Source: Microbacterium enclense
GTDB lineage: Bacteria; Actinomycetota; Actinomycetes; Actinomycetales; Microbacteriaceae
NCBI RefSeq assembly: GCF_004022425.1
Contig: NZ_RBZY01000011.1
Location: forward strand, 9,558 to 66,070
Length of the DNA stretch: 56,513 nt
Direction of reading: 5' to 3'
A program made the translations under genes and the position numbers. A model generated the notes under the pieces. The model had not been told where the DNA came from. It was given only the letters and a program-made list of their open reading frames with translations, and did not search any database. Below, piece by piece: positions 42,933-50,129 of the stretch (within the stretch, counting starts at the first letter, position 1; each line of letters starts with the position of its first letter).

Positions 42933-43667
42933 GAGCTCCTCGAACTCCCCCTCGGGCAACACGACCCACCCCTCCCGTCGCGCCACCTCGAGGTCTTCGG
43001 CCCCGGGCCGGACGAACCGCCCCGTCGCCGCAGCCCGCGTCGCGAGCGCAGCGATCACCGCGTCGAACGCGTCGGCGGATGCCACGGCGAGCGCCGCGAA
43101 CGGACCGACGTCGAACCACGGCGCCCGCTGCTGCAGCGCGGTGAGCAGAGTCGCGCGGCGGGTGGCATCCACTCGGTACTTGGTGGTGTCGAAGCCCCAG
43201 ATCCGCAGCGCGCCGCCGGGGTACACCTCGAAGAGTCGCCCCTCCCCCGCCCGATCGACCGGGAAGCCCGCGGCCGACAGCCGTCGAAGGAGCCCCGCGC
43301 CGCGGAGGGCGGTCACACCGAGCCGGTCGGTCGAGACGCTCAGCGGCCAGCGGCCGATGCGGGCGCGGACCGCGACGTCGGTGCGGCGGTAGGCGAGCCC
43401 GCGACGCCAGTCAGCCCCGCCGTCGACGGCGCCGAGCCGCGGCTCGACCCCGCCGTGATGCGCCTGGACGAAGTCGACGAACGCGTCGGGCCACCCCAAC
43501 GGACAGTCGAGTCCCAGCCACGCGTCGCCATCGGTGGAGGCCACGATCGCGGCGTCGTCCACACCGAGGTCGAGTCGCGCGAGCCGCGCGCCACCGTTCG
43601 ACCAGACGACCTCGGCGAGCGCGGTTCCGGGCACGCCCGCGGCGAGGTCGACGCCGATCGTTCTCAT
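42921..43667 (-). CDS. DUF429-domain protein
   Basis: A 248-residue protein of the DUF429 family, which has an RNase H-like fold. It opens RTIGVDLAAGVPGTALAEV with the first acidic residue (Asp7), and has WLGLDCPLGWPDAFVDFV near 52-69 with a second conserved Asp. CRTD-like position YRRTDVAVR near 93 follows the family. C-terminal ALAVASADAFDAVIAALATRAAA is typical. Nuclease activity is predicted for the family but unproven. It is monocistronic. Confidence 0.85.
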   Translation of the reverse strand: MRTIGVDLAAGVPGTALAEVVWSNGGARLARLDLGVDDAAIVASTDGDAWLGLDCPLGWPDAFVDFVQAHHGGVEPRLGAVDGGADWRRGLAYRRTDVAVRARIGRWPLSVSTDRLGVTALRGAGLLRRLSAAGFPVDRAGEGRLFEVYPGGALRIWGFDTTKYRVDATRRATLLTALQQRAPWFDVGPFAALAVASADAFDAVIAALATRAAATGRFVRPGAEDLEVARREGWVVLPEGEFEELARP

Positions 43668-43733
43668 CCCCGCAGGCTACGCGGGGCCACCGACGTCATG
43701 GCTCCCGCACCGCGAACCTGCGAGGATCGACCC

Positions 43734-44108
43734 ATGCCCGCCGACGACGAACTCCCCGACTCCCTCGAGCCGGGGCTGCACGTGCCGCCGCGGGACGAAC
43801 CCCCCGCACCGCCGACCCCGCGCGGCGACCTCCGGGTGGCATCCATCATCGCGATCGTCACCGGCACGATCGTGGTGGCCTGGCACATCTTCCTGGTGTC
43901 GGTCAGCGCGATCGCCGAACTCGATCAGCTCCTGTGGTTCCAGATCGGCATCTGGGTGCTCGCGCTGGTGTCGTTCGTCACCGGCCTCCTGAGCCTCAAC
44001 GCGCGCATGGCACGCGAACTGGCCGCCGCCGGGTTCATCGCGGGGGTCGCGGCGTTCCTGCTCTCGATCTCGATCGGCCTCTTCAGCGGCGCGAACTTCC
44101 TGGACTGA
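43734..44108 (+). CDS. small three-helix membrane protein
   Basis: A 124-residue protein I do not recognise. An acidic and Pro-rich cytoplasmic N-terminus (about 30 residues) is followed by three hydrophobic segments: about 36-56 (SIIAIVTGTIVVAWHIFLVS), 66-86 (LWFQIGIWVLALVSFVTGLL) and 96-118 (AAAGFIAGVAAFLLSISIGL). The ATG at 43734 is the only start that gives a normal N-terminus. It is followed by palindrome A8 and a tandem repeat before the AraC gene. Function unknown. Confidence 0.72.
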   Translation: MPADDELPDSLEPGLHVPPRDEPPAPPTPRGDLRVASIIAIVTGTIVVAWHIFLVSVSAIAELDQLLWFQIGIWVLALVSFVTGLLSLNARMARELAAAGFIAGVAAFLLSISIGLFSGANFLD

Positions 44109-44138
44109 GGGCCGTCTCCGCCGCCCTCCCCGGACTCG

Positions 44139-44191
44139 AGTGTCCAAGACACGCGGACGGTGTCGCTCGGCATCCGCGTGTCTTGGACACT
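44139..44191. repeat. palindrome copy A8
   Basis: AGTGTCCAAGACACGCGGA and its complement TCCGCGTGTCTTGGACACT? the right arm reads ATCCGCGTGTCTTGGACACT; 18 inner bases pair perfectly. It lies between two genes on the plus strand. Confidence 0.93.
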
Positions 44192-44203
44192 GAACCCCGG
44201 GGC

Positions 44204-44325
44204 GGGGCGGAACGCGGCGCGGGCCCAACGCGGCGCGGGCGGAACGCGGCGGGGCGGAACGCGGCGCGGGCGGAACGCGGCGCGGCCGGAACGCGGCGCG
44301 GCCAAGCGCGGCGGAATGCGCGGCC
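44204..44325. repeat. tandem repeat of about 16 bp upstream of the AraC gene
   Basis: About seven imperfect copies of a unit like GGAACGCGGCGCGGGC run head to tail between palindrome A8 and the AraC start. Units differ by one or two bases and some are 14-15 bp. The composition is almost pure G+C. Copy number could vary by replication slippage and change promoter spacing or leader structure. Confidence 0.85.
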
Positions 44326-44347
44326 GCTCGCGGCGGTTGGCCTCCGC

Positions 44348-45214
44348 ATGACCGACGCCCTGGAGCGCGCCCTCGCCTCCCTCGACGTACGCACCGGCTC
44401 GACGCGGCGCGTCACTCTCGCCGCCGGGGGCGACATCGTCCTGCCGACGGACTCGGCCACCCTCCTCTACCTGCTGTCGGGCGAGATCACGGGCGACATC
44501 GGCCTCCGCGCGGGCTGCGAGGTCGACGCGCCGACGGGCGACGGACGCCACGTCCGCGGCCGCCGCACGCTCCTCGCGGGCGATGCGGCGGTGTCCCTCG
44601 GATGCCGTCCGCTCGTGCTGTCGTCGCAGTCCGGCGCCGAAGTCATCGTCGTCAGCGCCGAGATCACGCCCTCCGACGTCGTGGCGACCCTGCCGGGTAT
44701 CGTCCTCGTCACCGGATTCGCGCGCCTCGAACCCGCCGCCGCCGCACTGGCCGACAACCTCGGTCCGCACCCCGATGGGCTGTCGTGCGATCGCCCCGGC
44801 GACACGGTCGTGTGCCGGTTGATGATCCGCTCGGTGCTGCTGTCGGCGGTGCGGGCGTGGGCGTCGACGGGGGCGTGGCCCGCGCCCATCGCCGATCCGT
44901 TCCTCGCGCGCGTCGCCGCAGCGGTCGAGGCGGAGCCGGGCCGCGACTGGTCGATCGACCACCTGGCATCCCTCGCCGCGATGTCGCGCAGCGTGTTCGC
45001 CGAACGCTTCCGCGACGCGTTGGGACGCTCCCCCGCCGGATACGTCACCGAGGTGCGCATCCGCGAGGCGAAAAGACTCCTGGATGCCGAGATGCCGGTG
45101 TCCGAGATCTCGCGGTCCCTCGGCTACGCCAGCGACGAGGGCTTCCGCCGCGCGTTCCGCCGGCATACCGGGGTCGCGCCGTCGTCGTGGCGCGCCCGGG
45201 CCGTGACGGCGTAA
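44348..45214 (+). CDS. AraC-family transcriptional regulator
   Basis: A 288-residue regulator. The N-terminal half is a cupin of the AraC_binding_6 type (TLLYLLSGEITGDIGLRAG). Two HTH motifs lie in the C-terminal 100 residues: IDHLASLAAMSRSVFAERFRDALGRSP and PVSEISRSLGYASDEGFRRAFRRHTGVAPSSWR. It is convergent with an MFS exporter gene, a common pairing in which the regulator controls the exporter. Its upstream DNA consists of palindrome A8 and the tandem repeat, so normal promoter sites are hard to see. Confidence 0.92.
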   Translation: MTDALERALASLDVRTGSTRRVTLAAGGDIVLPTDSATLLYLLSGEITGDIGLRAGCEVDAPTGDGRHVRGRRTLLAGDAAVSLGCRPLVLSSQSGAEVIVVSAEITPSDVVATLPGIVLVTGFARLEPAAAALADNLGPHPDGLSCDRPGDTVVCRLMIRSVLLSAVRAWASTGAWPAPIADPFLARVAAAVEAEPGRDWSIDHLASLAAMSRSVFAERFRDALGRSPAGYVTEVRIREAKRLLDAEMPVSEISRSLGYASDEGFRRAFRRHTGVAPSSWRARAVTA

Positions 45215-45234
45215 GCGCCGCCCGCCCCCTGTTC

Positions 45235-45287
45235 GGTGTTCAGGACACGCGGACCGGGAGCAGCCGGATCCGCGTGTCGTGGACACT
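45235..45287. repeat. palindrome copy A9
   Basis: GGTGTTCAGGACACGCGGA and TCCGCGTGTCGTGGACACT pair with three mismatches. It lies between the convergent AraC and MFS genes. Confidence 0.85.
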
Positions 45288-45318
45288 CAGCCCCGGGGAG
45301 GCCCCGGGGCCGGACGTG

Positions 45319-46515
45319 TCACCGTGTCTGAGCAACGCTCCGCCGCCGCAGCGATACGCCGAAGAGCGCGGCGCCGATGACGAGGAGCAGGATGCCGATG
45401 GCATCCGCCGCCTCGACTCCGGCCGTGTCGACGAGGAGTCCACCGACGGCCGCGGCGATCGCGATCGCGAGCTGGAAGCCCGTGACCACGAGGCTTCCGC
45501 CGGCCTCGAGGCGATCGGGCATGCGCTTGCCGACCCACGTGTTCACGATGATCAACCACGACGAGAAGAAGAAGCCCCAGATCACGATGGCGACGGCGAC
45601 GGCCGCGAACGCCCCGGGGAGCAACAGGACCACCGCGATCGCCGCGGCGATCACCACCGGGCCCGCGACCGCGAGCCGCCCGAAGGCCCGGTCGACGACG
45701 ATGCCGATGACGATGTTGCCGACGACCCCGCCCACGCCGAATGCGGCGAGGAGCAGCACGACGGTTCCGGGCTCGATGTCCGGCAGGCGTTCGAGCGACA
45801 GGCGCACGTAGGTGTAGGCGAGGAAGTGGCCGAGCACCACGAGCACGTGGCCGACCATCCCCACGAGAGTGCCGGGCCGCATCAGCGTGTCACCGAGGAT
45901 CCGCAGGCTCAACACCGTGACCGCCGGCACGGGAGGCAGCGTGATGCGCACCGCGAGACCGACGACCGCGGTCGTGAGACCCACGATGAGGAACGTGACC
46001 CGCCAGTCGAGCACCTCGCTCAGGGCGACGCCGATCGGCACCCCCGCAACCGTCGCGAGCGATACTCCCGCCGAGGTGAACATGACCGCGCGACCGATGC
46101 GTCCGGGGGCCGCGAGCGCCCCCGCCGCGAGGATCGACATCGACCAGAACGTGCTGATCGCCGCGCCGAGAAGGAACCGGGCCACGAGGATCGCGCCGAG
46201 GCTCGGCGCGATCGCGACGACGATGCTCGAGACCGCGGCCGCCACCGCCGCCGCGCTCAGCAGCAGACGACGGTCGAGGCGAGGCACCAGGATGCCGATC
46301 GTCGGGGCCACGAGGAGCCCGGCGATCGCGGTGACGGTGACCGTCTGGCCCGCCTGGCCGGGGCTGATGCCGAGGCTCGTCGCCATCTCGGTCAGCACGC
46401 CGTTCGGCAGGAACTCGGCGGTGACGAGCAGGAAGCTCATCAGCATCAGGACGATGAGGCCGCCGTACCTCATGGTCGACGGCGCGGTCACGGGAACCGG
46501 GGCGGTAGTGGTCAT
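45319..46515 (-). CDS. MFS efflux transporter (DHA1 type)
   Basis: A 398-residue transporter with 12 predicted helices. The first (YGGLIVLMLMSFLLVTAEFLPNGVLTEMA) matches arabinose-efflux/chloramphenicol-resistance type exporters, and motif A-like LDRRLLLSAAAVAAAVSS follows helix 2. It expels drugs or sugars with H+; substrate unknown. The ATG at 46515 was chosen since in-frame sequence further upstream crosses palindromes A10 and A11. The convergent AraC regulator is the likely controller. Confidence 0.9.
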   Translation of the reverse strand: MTTTAPVPVTAPSTMRYGGLIVLMLMSFLLVTAEFLPNGVLTEMATSLGISPGQAGQTVTVTAIAGLLVAPTIGILVPRLDRRLLLSAAAVAAAVSSIVVAIAPSLGAILVARFLLGAAISTFWSMSILAAGALAAPGRIGRAVMFTSAGVSLATVAGVPIGVALSEVLDWRVTFLIVGLTTAVVGLAVRITLPPVPAVTVLSLRILGDTLMRPGTLVGMVGHVLVVLGHFLAYTYVRLSLERLPDIEPGTVVLLLAAFGVGGVVGNIVIGIVVDRAFGRLAVAGPVVIAAAIAVVLLLPGAFAAVAVAIVIWGFFFSSWLIIVNTWVGKRMPDRLEAGGSLVVTGFQLAIAIAAAVGGLLVDTAGVEAADAIGILLLVIGAALFGVSLRRRSVAQTR

Positions 46516-46653
46516 GCTCCGATGCTCGCGGTCGGCGGCCGGCTGCGCCCGACCGATCGTCCGCGGCATCCCACCGATCGTCCGGGGGTCGTGGCGCGGT
46601 GCCAGCGGGCTGCTCTGGGCGCGCGGCGCATCCGCGGCTGCTCGAGCAGGTTC

Positions 46654-46706
46654 AGTGTCCAAGACACGCGGACGGGATGCCGTGGCATCCGCGTGTCTTG
46701 GACACC
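46654..46706. repeat. palindrome copy A10
   Basis: AGTGTCCAAGACACGCGGA and TCCGCGTGTCTTGGACAC pair perfectly, and the pairing extends outward through GTTC/GAAC. The centre contains GGATGCC and GGCATCC face to face. It lies upstream of the MFS gene. Confidence 0.93.
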
Positions 46707-46759
46707 GAACGCCGGGGCGCCGGGGTGGGGGCCGGGTCATGTAGGACGCGAAGCAGTTC

Positions 46760-46813
46760 AGTGTCCAAGACACGCCGCAGGGCGCGGCGGGAATGCGGCG
46801 TGTTCTGGACACT
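46760..46813. repeat. palindrome copy A11
   Basis: AGTGTCCAAGACACGCCGCA and TGCGGCGTGTTCTGGACACT pair with one or two mismatches. Its right end touches the 5' end of the truncated PIN gene. Confidence 0.9.
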
Positions 46814-46815
46814 AA

Positions 46816-47178
46816 ACCCCGCGCTCCGACGACGACGTCGGCAGTCGTGCCCGCGAAGCCCTCGCCGGTTCCGACCGGCCGCTCGCGACGAGCCCGCTGG
46901 CGATGCTCGAGGCGCTCGTCGGCCCGATGCGAGAGGGGGACGCGTTGTCACAGGCGGAGATGTGGAGCGCCCTCGACCAGTTCGAACTCCTGCCCATCGA
47001 CGATGACGACTATCTCCACGCCGCAAGGCTCCGGGCGCGGCACCGCGGGCTGCAGACGGCGGACGCGCTGCACCTCGCCGTCGCCTGGCGCGCAGGGTGC
47101 ACGGCGTTCTGGACCAACGATGCGCGCCTCGCGGCCGCCTCGGGCGGGCTGGCAGTGGACGTGATCGGCGGGGGATGA
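46816..47178 (+). pseudogene. 5'-truncated PIN-domain (VapC-like) toxin gene
   Basis: The frame opens at the edge of palindrome A11 and codes for the C-terminal three quarters of a PIN domain: LATSPLAMLEALVGPM, then LQTADALHLAVAWRAGCTAFWTNDARLA with the acidic active-site Asp/Asp pair. The N-terminal strand with the first catalytic Asp is missing and there is no ATG before 46903, so only a 91-residue piece could be made. No antitoxin gene is next to it. It looks like a decayed toxin gene whose front was lost where the palindrome now stands. Confidence 0.7.
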
Positions 47179-47191
47179 CACCGCCCGGCGC

Positions 47192-47461
47192 TCAGCCCGC
47201 GTGCCACCCCTTCGCCAGTTCGACCACTGCGGCGACCGCGGCCTCGGTGTCGGCGGGCGTCCCGCCGGCCCGGCCCGCGGCAAGACCCGCGACGAAAGCG
47301 CTGAGCGGAGCGGCGGGGCGCGCCACACCGTTCGCGACGTCGCGCGCCAGGTCGAGGATCAGCGCGATCGGCACATCGCTTTCGGCCAGACCGAACCGCT
47401 CGGCCAGGGCCGCGCTCCACTCGTTCAGCGCCTCTGGCGGCAGGGTGCGGGATTCGGTCAC
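47192..47461 (-). CDS. DUF6457-type protein linked to MobA
   Basis: An 89-residue helical protein: ALNEWSAALAERFGL, then LILDLARDVANGVARPAAPLSAFVAGLAAG, a pattern of the DUF6457 family that commonly accompanies mobA in Actinobacteria. Its GTG start overlaps the mobA stop by 4 bases, and it is the third gene of moeA-mobA-DUF6457. A role in molybdenum cofactor assembly or delivery is inferred only from this linkage. Confidence 0.82.
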   Translation of the reverse strand: MTESRTLPPEALNEWSAALAERFGLAESDVPIALILDLARDVANGVARPAAPLSAFVAGLAAGRAGGTPADTEAAVAAVVELAKGWHAG

Positions 47462-48042
47462 GGCTTCTCCTCCGGTTCGCTCGCGACCGAGCCCCCGGCC
47501 GCGGTCAGATCGTCCCACGTGTCGATGTCGCGCGACAGCGCCGCGGGCGCGTCGACCAGCTCGATGCGGAGACTCCCGAGCAGCGTCCGCATCGCGGCAT
47601 CCCGTCCTCCGTCGGGAATCGTGGATGCCACGCGCCGCAGCGCCGCCGTGCGGTACCGGCCGGTGAGCCATTGGCGTCGGCCACCGTCGGCGAGGCACGC
47701 GCCGTCGGCGTCGGCGGGGAGCGGCGACAGCGCGCCGACCGCGGCGGCCGGGTCGACGAGGTCGCACGCGAGCACCAGCACCTCGTCGGCCTCGACCGCG
47801 GCGAGCGCGGCGAGGGTCGCGGCGACGGGTCCGCCGAACGGCGGGTCCTCCCGAACCCACCTGACGTCGAGTCCCGGTTCGAGGACGGGGGCGGCGACGA
47901 CGATCCGCTCCGCACCCGCGCCCCGGGCGGCCGCCACGGCGCGGGCGAGGAGCGTTTCACCGTCGAGGCGGAACAGGGGTTTCGCGGCCCCGCCGACGCG
48001 CGCGCCGCGGCCCCCCGCGAGCAGGATCGCGTCGAGGCTCAC
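47458..48042 (-). CDS. mobA: molybdenum cofactor guanylyltransferase
   Basis: A 194-residue nucleotidyltransferase that joins GMP to the molybdenum cofactor to form the bis-MGD used by formate dehydrogenase. The N-terminal LLAGGRGARVGGAAKPL (residues 7-23) binds GTP; LACDLVDP is the metal-binding Asp motif. The GTG at 48042 fits the conserved start SLDAILLAGG. It overlaps moeA by 4 bases and the next gene by 4 bases. The MGD-dependent oxidoreductase at 53 kb is a likely beneficiary. Confidence 0.9.
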   Translation of the reverse strand: MSLDAILLAGGRGARVGGAAKPLFRLDGETLLARAVAAARGAGAERIVVAAPVLEPGLDVRWVREDPPFGGPVAATLAALAAVEADEVLVLACDLVDPAAAVGALSPLPADADGACLADGGRRQWLTGRYRTAALRRVASTIPDGGRDAAMRTLLGSLRIELVDAPAALSRDIDTWDDLTAAGGSVASEPEEKP

Positions 48043-49259
48043 GCGAGCCTCACGTCGACGAGGTCGCCGGGCTCGAGGTCGCGCTCGCCCGGCGGGATCA
48101 CGGCGTACCCGTCCGCGTCGCCGAGGCCGCGGGTCGAGCCGCGGGTTCCGGGCGCGGGAGGGACGGCGAGCCAGGCGGCCGGGTCTGCCCTGTCGATCCG
48201 CACCGGGACGTACTGCAGGCGGTCGACGCGCACCCGCCATCGCTCGGCGAGCGGCAGGCGGATGACCGAGCGATCGTCACCGGAATCGCCCTCCAGGGCG
48301 CGCAGCCCGGGGCGGACGAACGCCTCGAACGACACCGCCGCGCTGACGGGATTGCCGGGCAGCCCGAACACGAGCGTGCCCGCCGGAGTGCGCCCGAACC
48401 CCTGCGGGCGAGCGGGCTGCATCGCGACCTGCACGAACGACAGCAGGTCGCCCAGGCTGTTCTTCACGACCTCGTACGCGCCCGCGCTCACGCCGCCCGA
48501 GAACACCACGACGTCCGCCCCGAGCCGTTCGGCCTCCGCGACCATCGCGCGCGGCCCGTCGCCGTCGTCCCCCACGCTCGCGCGCAACACGACCTCCGCC
48601 CCCGCCTCCTCGGCGAGACCGGCGAGCAGGAAGCTGTTCGACTCGGGGATCCGCCCGTGGTCCAGCGGCATCCCGGGTGCGACGAGCTCGGACCCGGTCG
48701 AGATCACGGCAACTCTCGGTGCCCGCGCGACCGCGACGAACGGAACCCCGGATGCCGCGATCGCGGCGATCCGTGCGGCAGTCAGCCGCACCCCGGCGGG
48801 GACGACGACGGCACCCGCGCGCGTGTCGGAACCGCGGCGGCGGATATGGGCCCCGGGACCGCGCGGGGCGACGAGCACCTCGGTCTCCGACAGCGAACCT
48901 TCGAGCCCGTGGCGGGTGTCCTCGAAGGGCACGATCACGGTGGCATCCGTCGGCACGGGCGCCCCGGTCATGATCCGGGCCGCCTCGCCGGGGCGCAGCG
49001 CCGGATTCCGCGACGTTCCCGCCGGCAGATCTGCCACGACCCGCAGCCTGGCGGGCACCGCGGACACATCGTCGAGCCGCACCGCGAAGCCGTCCATGGC
49101 CGAGTTGTCGAACCCGGGCACGTCGACGGCGGCGCGCACGGGATGCCGCAGCACCCGGCCCCGCGCGTGCTCGAGGGTCTGCTCCTCCGGCGGGAGGGGT
49201 ACCGCGGCCGCGAGGATCGTGGCGAGGTGCGCGGACACCGCGATCACGGACGGGGGCAT
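48039..49259 (-). CDS. moeA: molybdopterin molybdenumtransferase MoeA
   Basis: A 406-residue enzyme that inserts molybdate into molybdopterin-AMP. FDNSAMDGFAVR near residue 60, TGAPVPTDATVIVPFED near 110, ISTGSELVAPG near 190, FSGGVSAGAYEVVKNSL near 255, and GLPGNPVSAAVSFEAFVRP near 305 are family signatures. The ATG at 49259 lies 24 bases before the first conserved helix. It is the first gene of the moeA-mobA-DUF6457 operon, divergent from a DUF1990 gene 115 bases away. Confidence 0.93.
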   Translation of the reverse strand: MPPSVIAVSAHLATILAAAVPLPPEEQTLEHARGRVLRHPVRAAVDVPGFDNSAMDGFAVRLDDVSAVPARLRVVADLPAGTSRNPALRPGEAARIMTGAPVPTDATVIVPFEDTRHGLEGSLSETEVLVAPRGPGAHIRRRGSDTRAGAVVVPAGVRLTAARIAAIAASGVPFVAVARAPRVAVISTGSELVAPGMPLDHGRIPESNSFLLAGLAEEAGAEVVLRASVGDDGDGPRAMVAEAERLGADVVVFSGGVSAGAYEVVKNSLGDLLSFVQVAMQPARPQGFGRTPAGTLVFGLPGNPVSAAVSFEAFVRPGLRALEGDSGDDRSVIRLPLAERWRVRVDRLQYVPVRIDRADPAAWLAVPPAPGTRGSTRGLGDADGYAVIPPGERDLEPGDLVDVRLA

Positions 49260-49374
49260 GCCCTCAGCGTAGGCGTCGGGTCCTGGCATCCGGTCCGGCC
49301 CGTGAGGAGCGGAGGGGCACCGGACCTCGTGCAAGACTCCCCGGCCCACCCGCCGCCGGAGTACCGTGTGCGGC

Positions 49375-49863
49375 ATGAGCGACCTGACCTACACCGAGAT
49401 CGGGGCGACGGCGGGGCTGCTGCCGCCCGGGTACCATCACGTGCGCGCAGACCGCGTGATCGGTCGGGGTCGCGTCGCGTACGAGGAGGCTGCGGACGCC
49501 CTGCTGTGCGGAGCCGTCCAACGACGCGCGGGCGCCACCGTACGGATGTCGGAGACCCCGCTGCACGTCGGAACCCGGATCGACATGCGGCTCGGGCCGT
49601 TCGGCATCCCGTGCCTGGTGGTGTGGGCCGAGCGCGACGACGACCATGCGGGGTTCGCCTACGGCTCGCTGCCCGGGCACCCCGAGTGCGGCGAGGAGCG
49701 CTTCGAGCTGACCCTCGCGCCGACGGGCGAGGTGACCTTCAGGATCACGGCGTTCTCGCGTCCGGGCCGCTGGTTCACGCGGCTCGCGTGGCCGCTGAAC
49801 CGTCTCGTGCAGCGCCGGATGACCCAGCGCTACCTGTGCACGCTGGATTCGCCGACGCGCTGA
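49375..49863 (+). CDS. DUF1990-family protein
   Basis: A 162-residue protein of the DUF1990 family, common in Actinobacteria. TAGLLPPGYHHVRADRVIGRG near the start, GTRIDMRLGPFGIPCLVVW, and FAYGSLPGHPECGEERF are characteristic. The fold is SRPBCC-like, so binding of a small hydrophobic ligand is possible; no role is known. It is monocistronic, divergent from moeA, and followed by two inverted repeats. Confidence 0.87.
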   Translation: MSDLTYTEIGATAGLLPPGYHHVRADRVIGRGRVAYEEAADALLCGAVQRRAGATVRMSETPLHVGTRIDMRLGPFGIPCLVVWAERDDDHAGFAYGSLPGHPECGEERFELTLAPTGEVTFRITAFSRPGRWFTRLAWPLNRLVQRRMTQRYLCTLDSPTR

Positions 49864-49900
49864 CGCTCCGCACACCGGCCGCACGCCGGGCGGCGCGGAC

Positions 49901-49967
49901 ACAACGAAGGAAATCCGACCCATTCGGGCCGCCGAGAGCTGCTCCCGACACGGATCTCCTTCGTTGT
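49901..49967. repeat. 67-bp inverted repeat (type C)
   Basis: ACAACGAAGGAAATCCG (49901-49917) and CGGATCTCCTTCGTTGT (49951-49967) form 17-bp arms with one mismatch. It lies 38 bases after the DUF1990 stop. Confidence 0.85.
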
Positions 49968-49999
49968 ACCGGAACCGGATGCCACGGGCCGCAGTCCCC

Positions 50000-50070
50000 G
50001 CACAACTCCGGCGCGACCTGCACCTGCGCAGGCAGGCCGCCGGTGGAGCGCGGATGTGCAGGAGTTGTGC
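50000..50070. repeat. 71-bp inverted repeat, copy B3
   Basis: GCACAACTCC and GGAGTTGTGC form perfect 10-bp outer arms; further inside CTGCA/TGCAG are shifted by a few bases. It has the same length and outer sequence as copy B2 at 5823, 44 kb away. Confidence 0.82.
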
Positions 50071-50129
50071 GCCCGGATGCCACGACCCGCCGCCAGAGGG
50101 GAGGAGCTGGAAGCCCCTCCCGCCCGGCG

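Noticed and set aside
44204..44325. The G+C tandem repeat as coding for a repetitive peptide
   Set aside because: The unit length varies between 14 and 17, so no frame is kept, and the AraC ATG at 44348 gives a normal protein.
2032..46813. The A palindromes as a CRISPR array
   Set aside because: Copies are scattered over 45 kb between genes, not regularly spaced with spacers, and no cas genes are present.
5659..50070. The inverted repeats as ordinary rho-independent terminators
   Set aside because: No T tracts follow, loops are long in types B-E, and many type A copies lie upstream of genes. Termination may still be a side effect at convergent sites.
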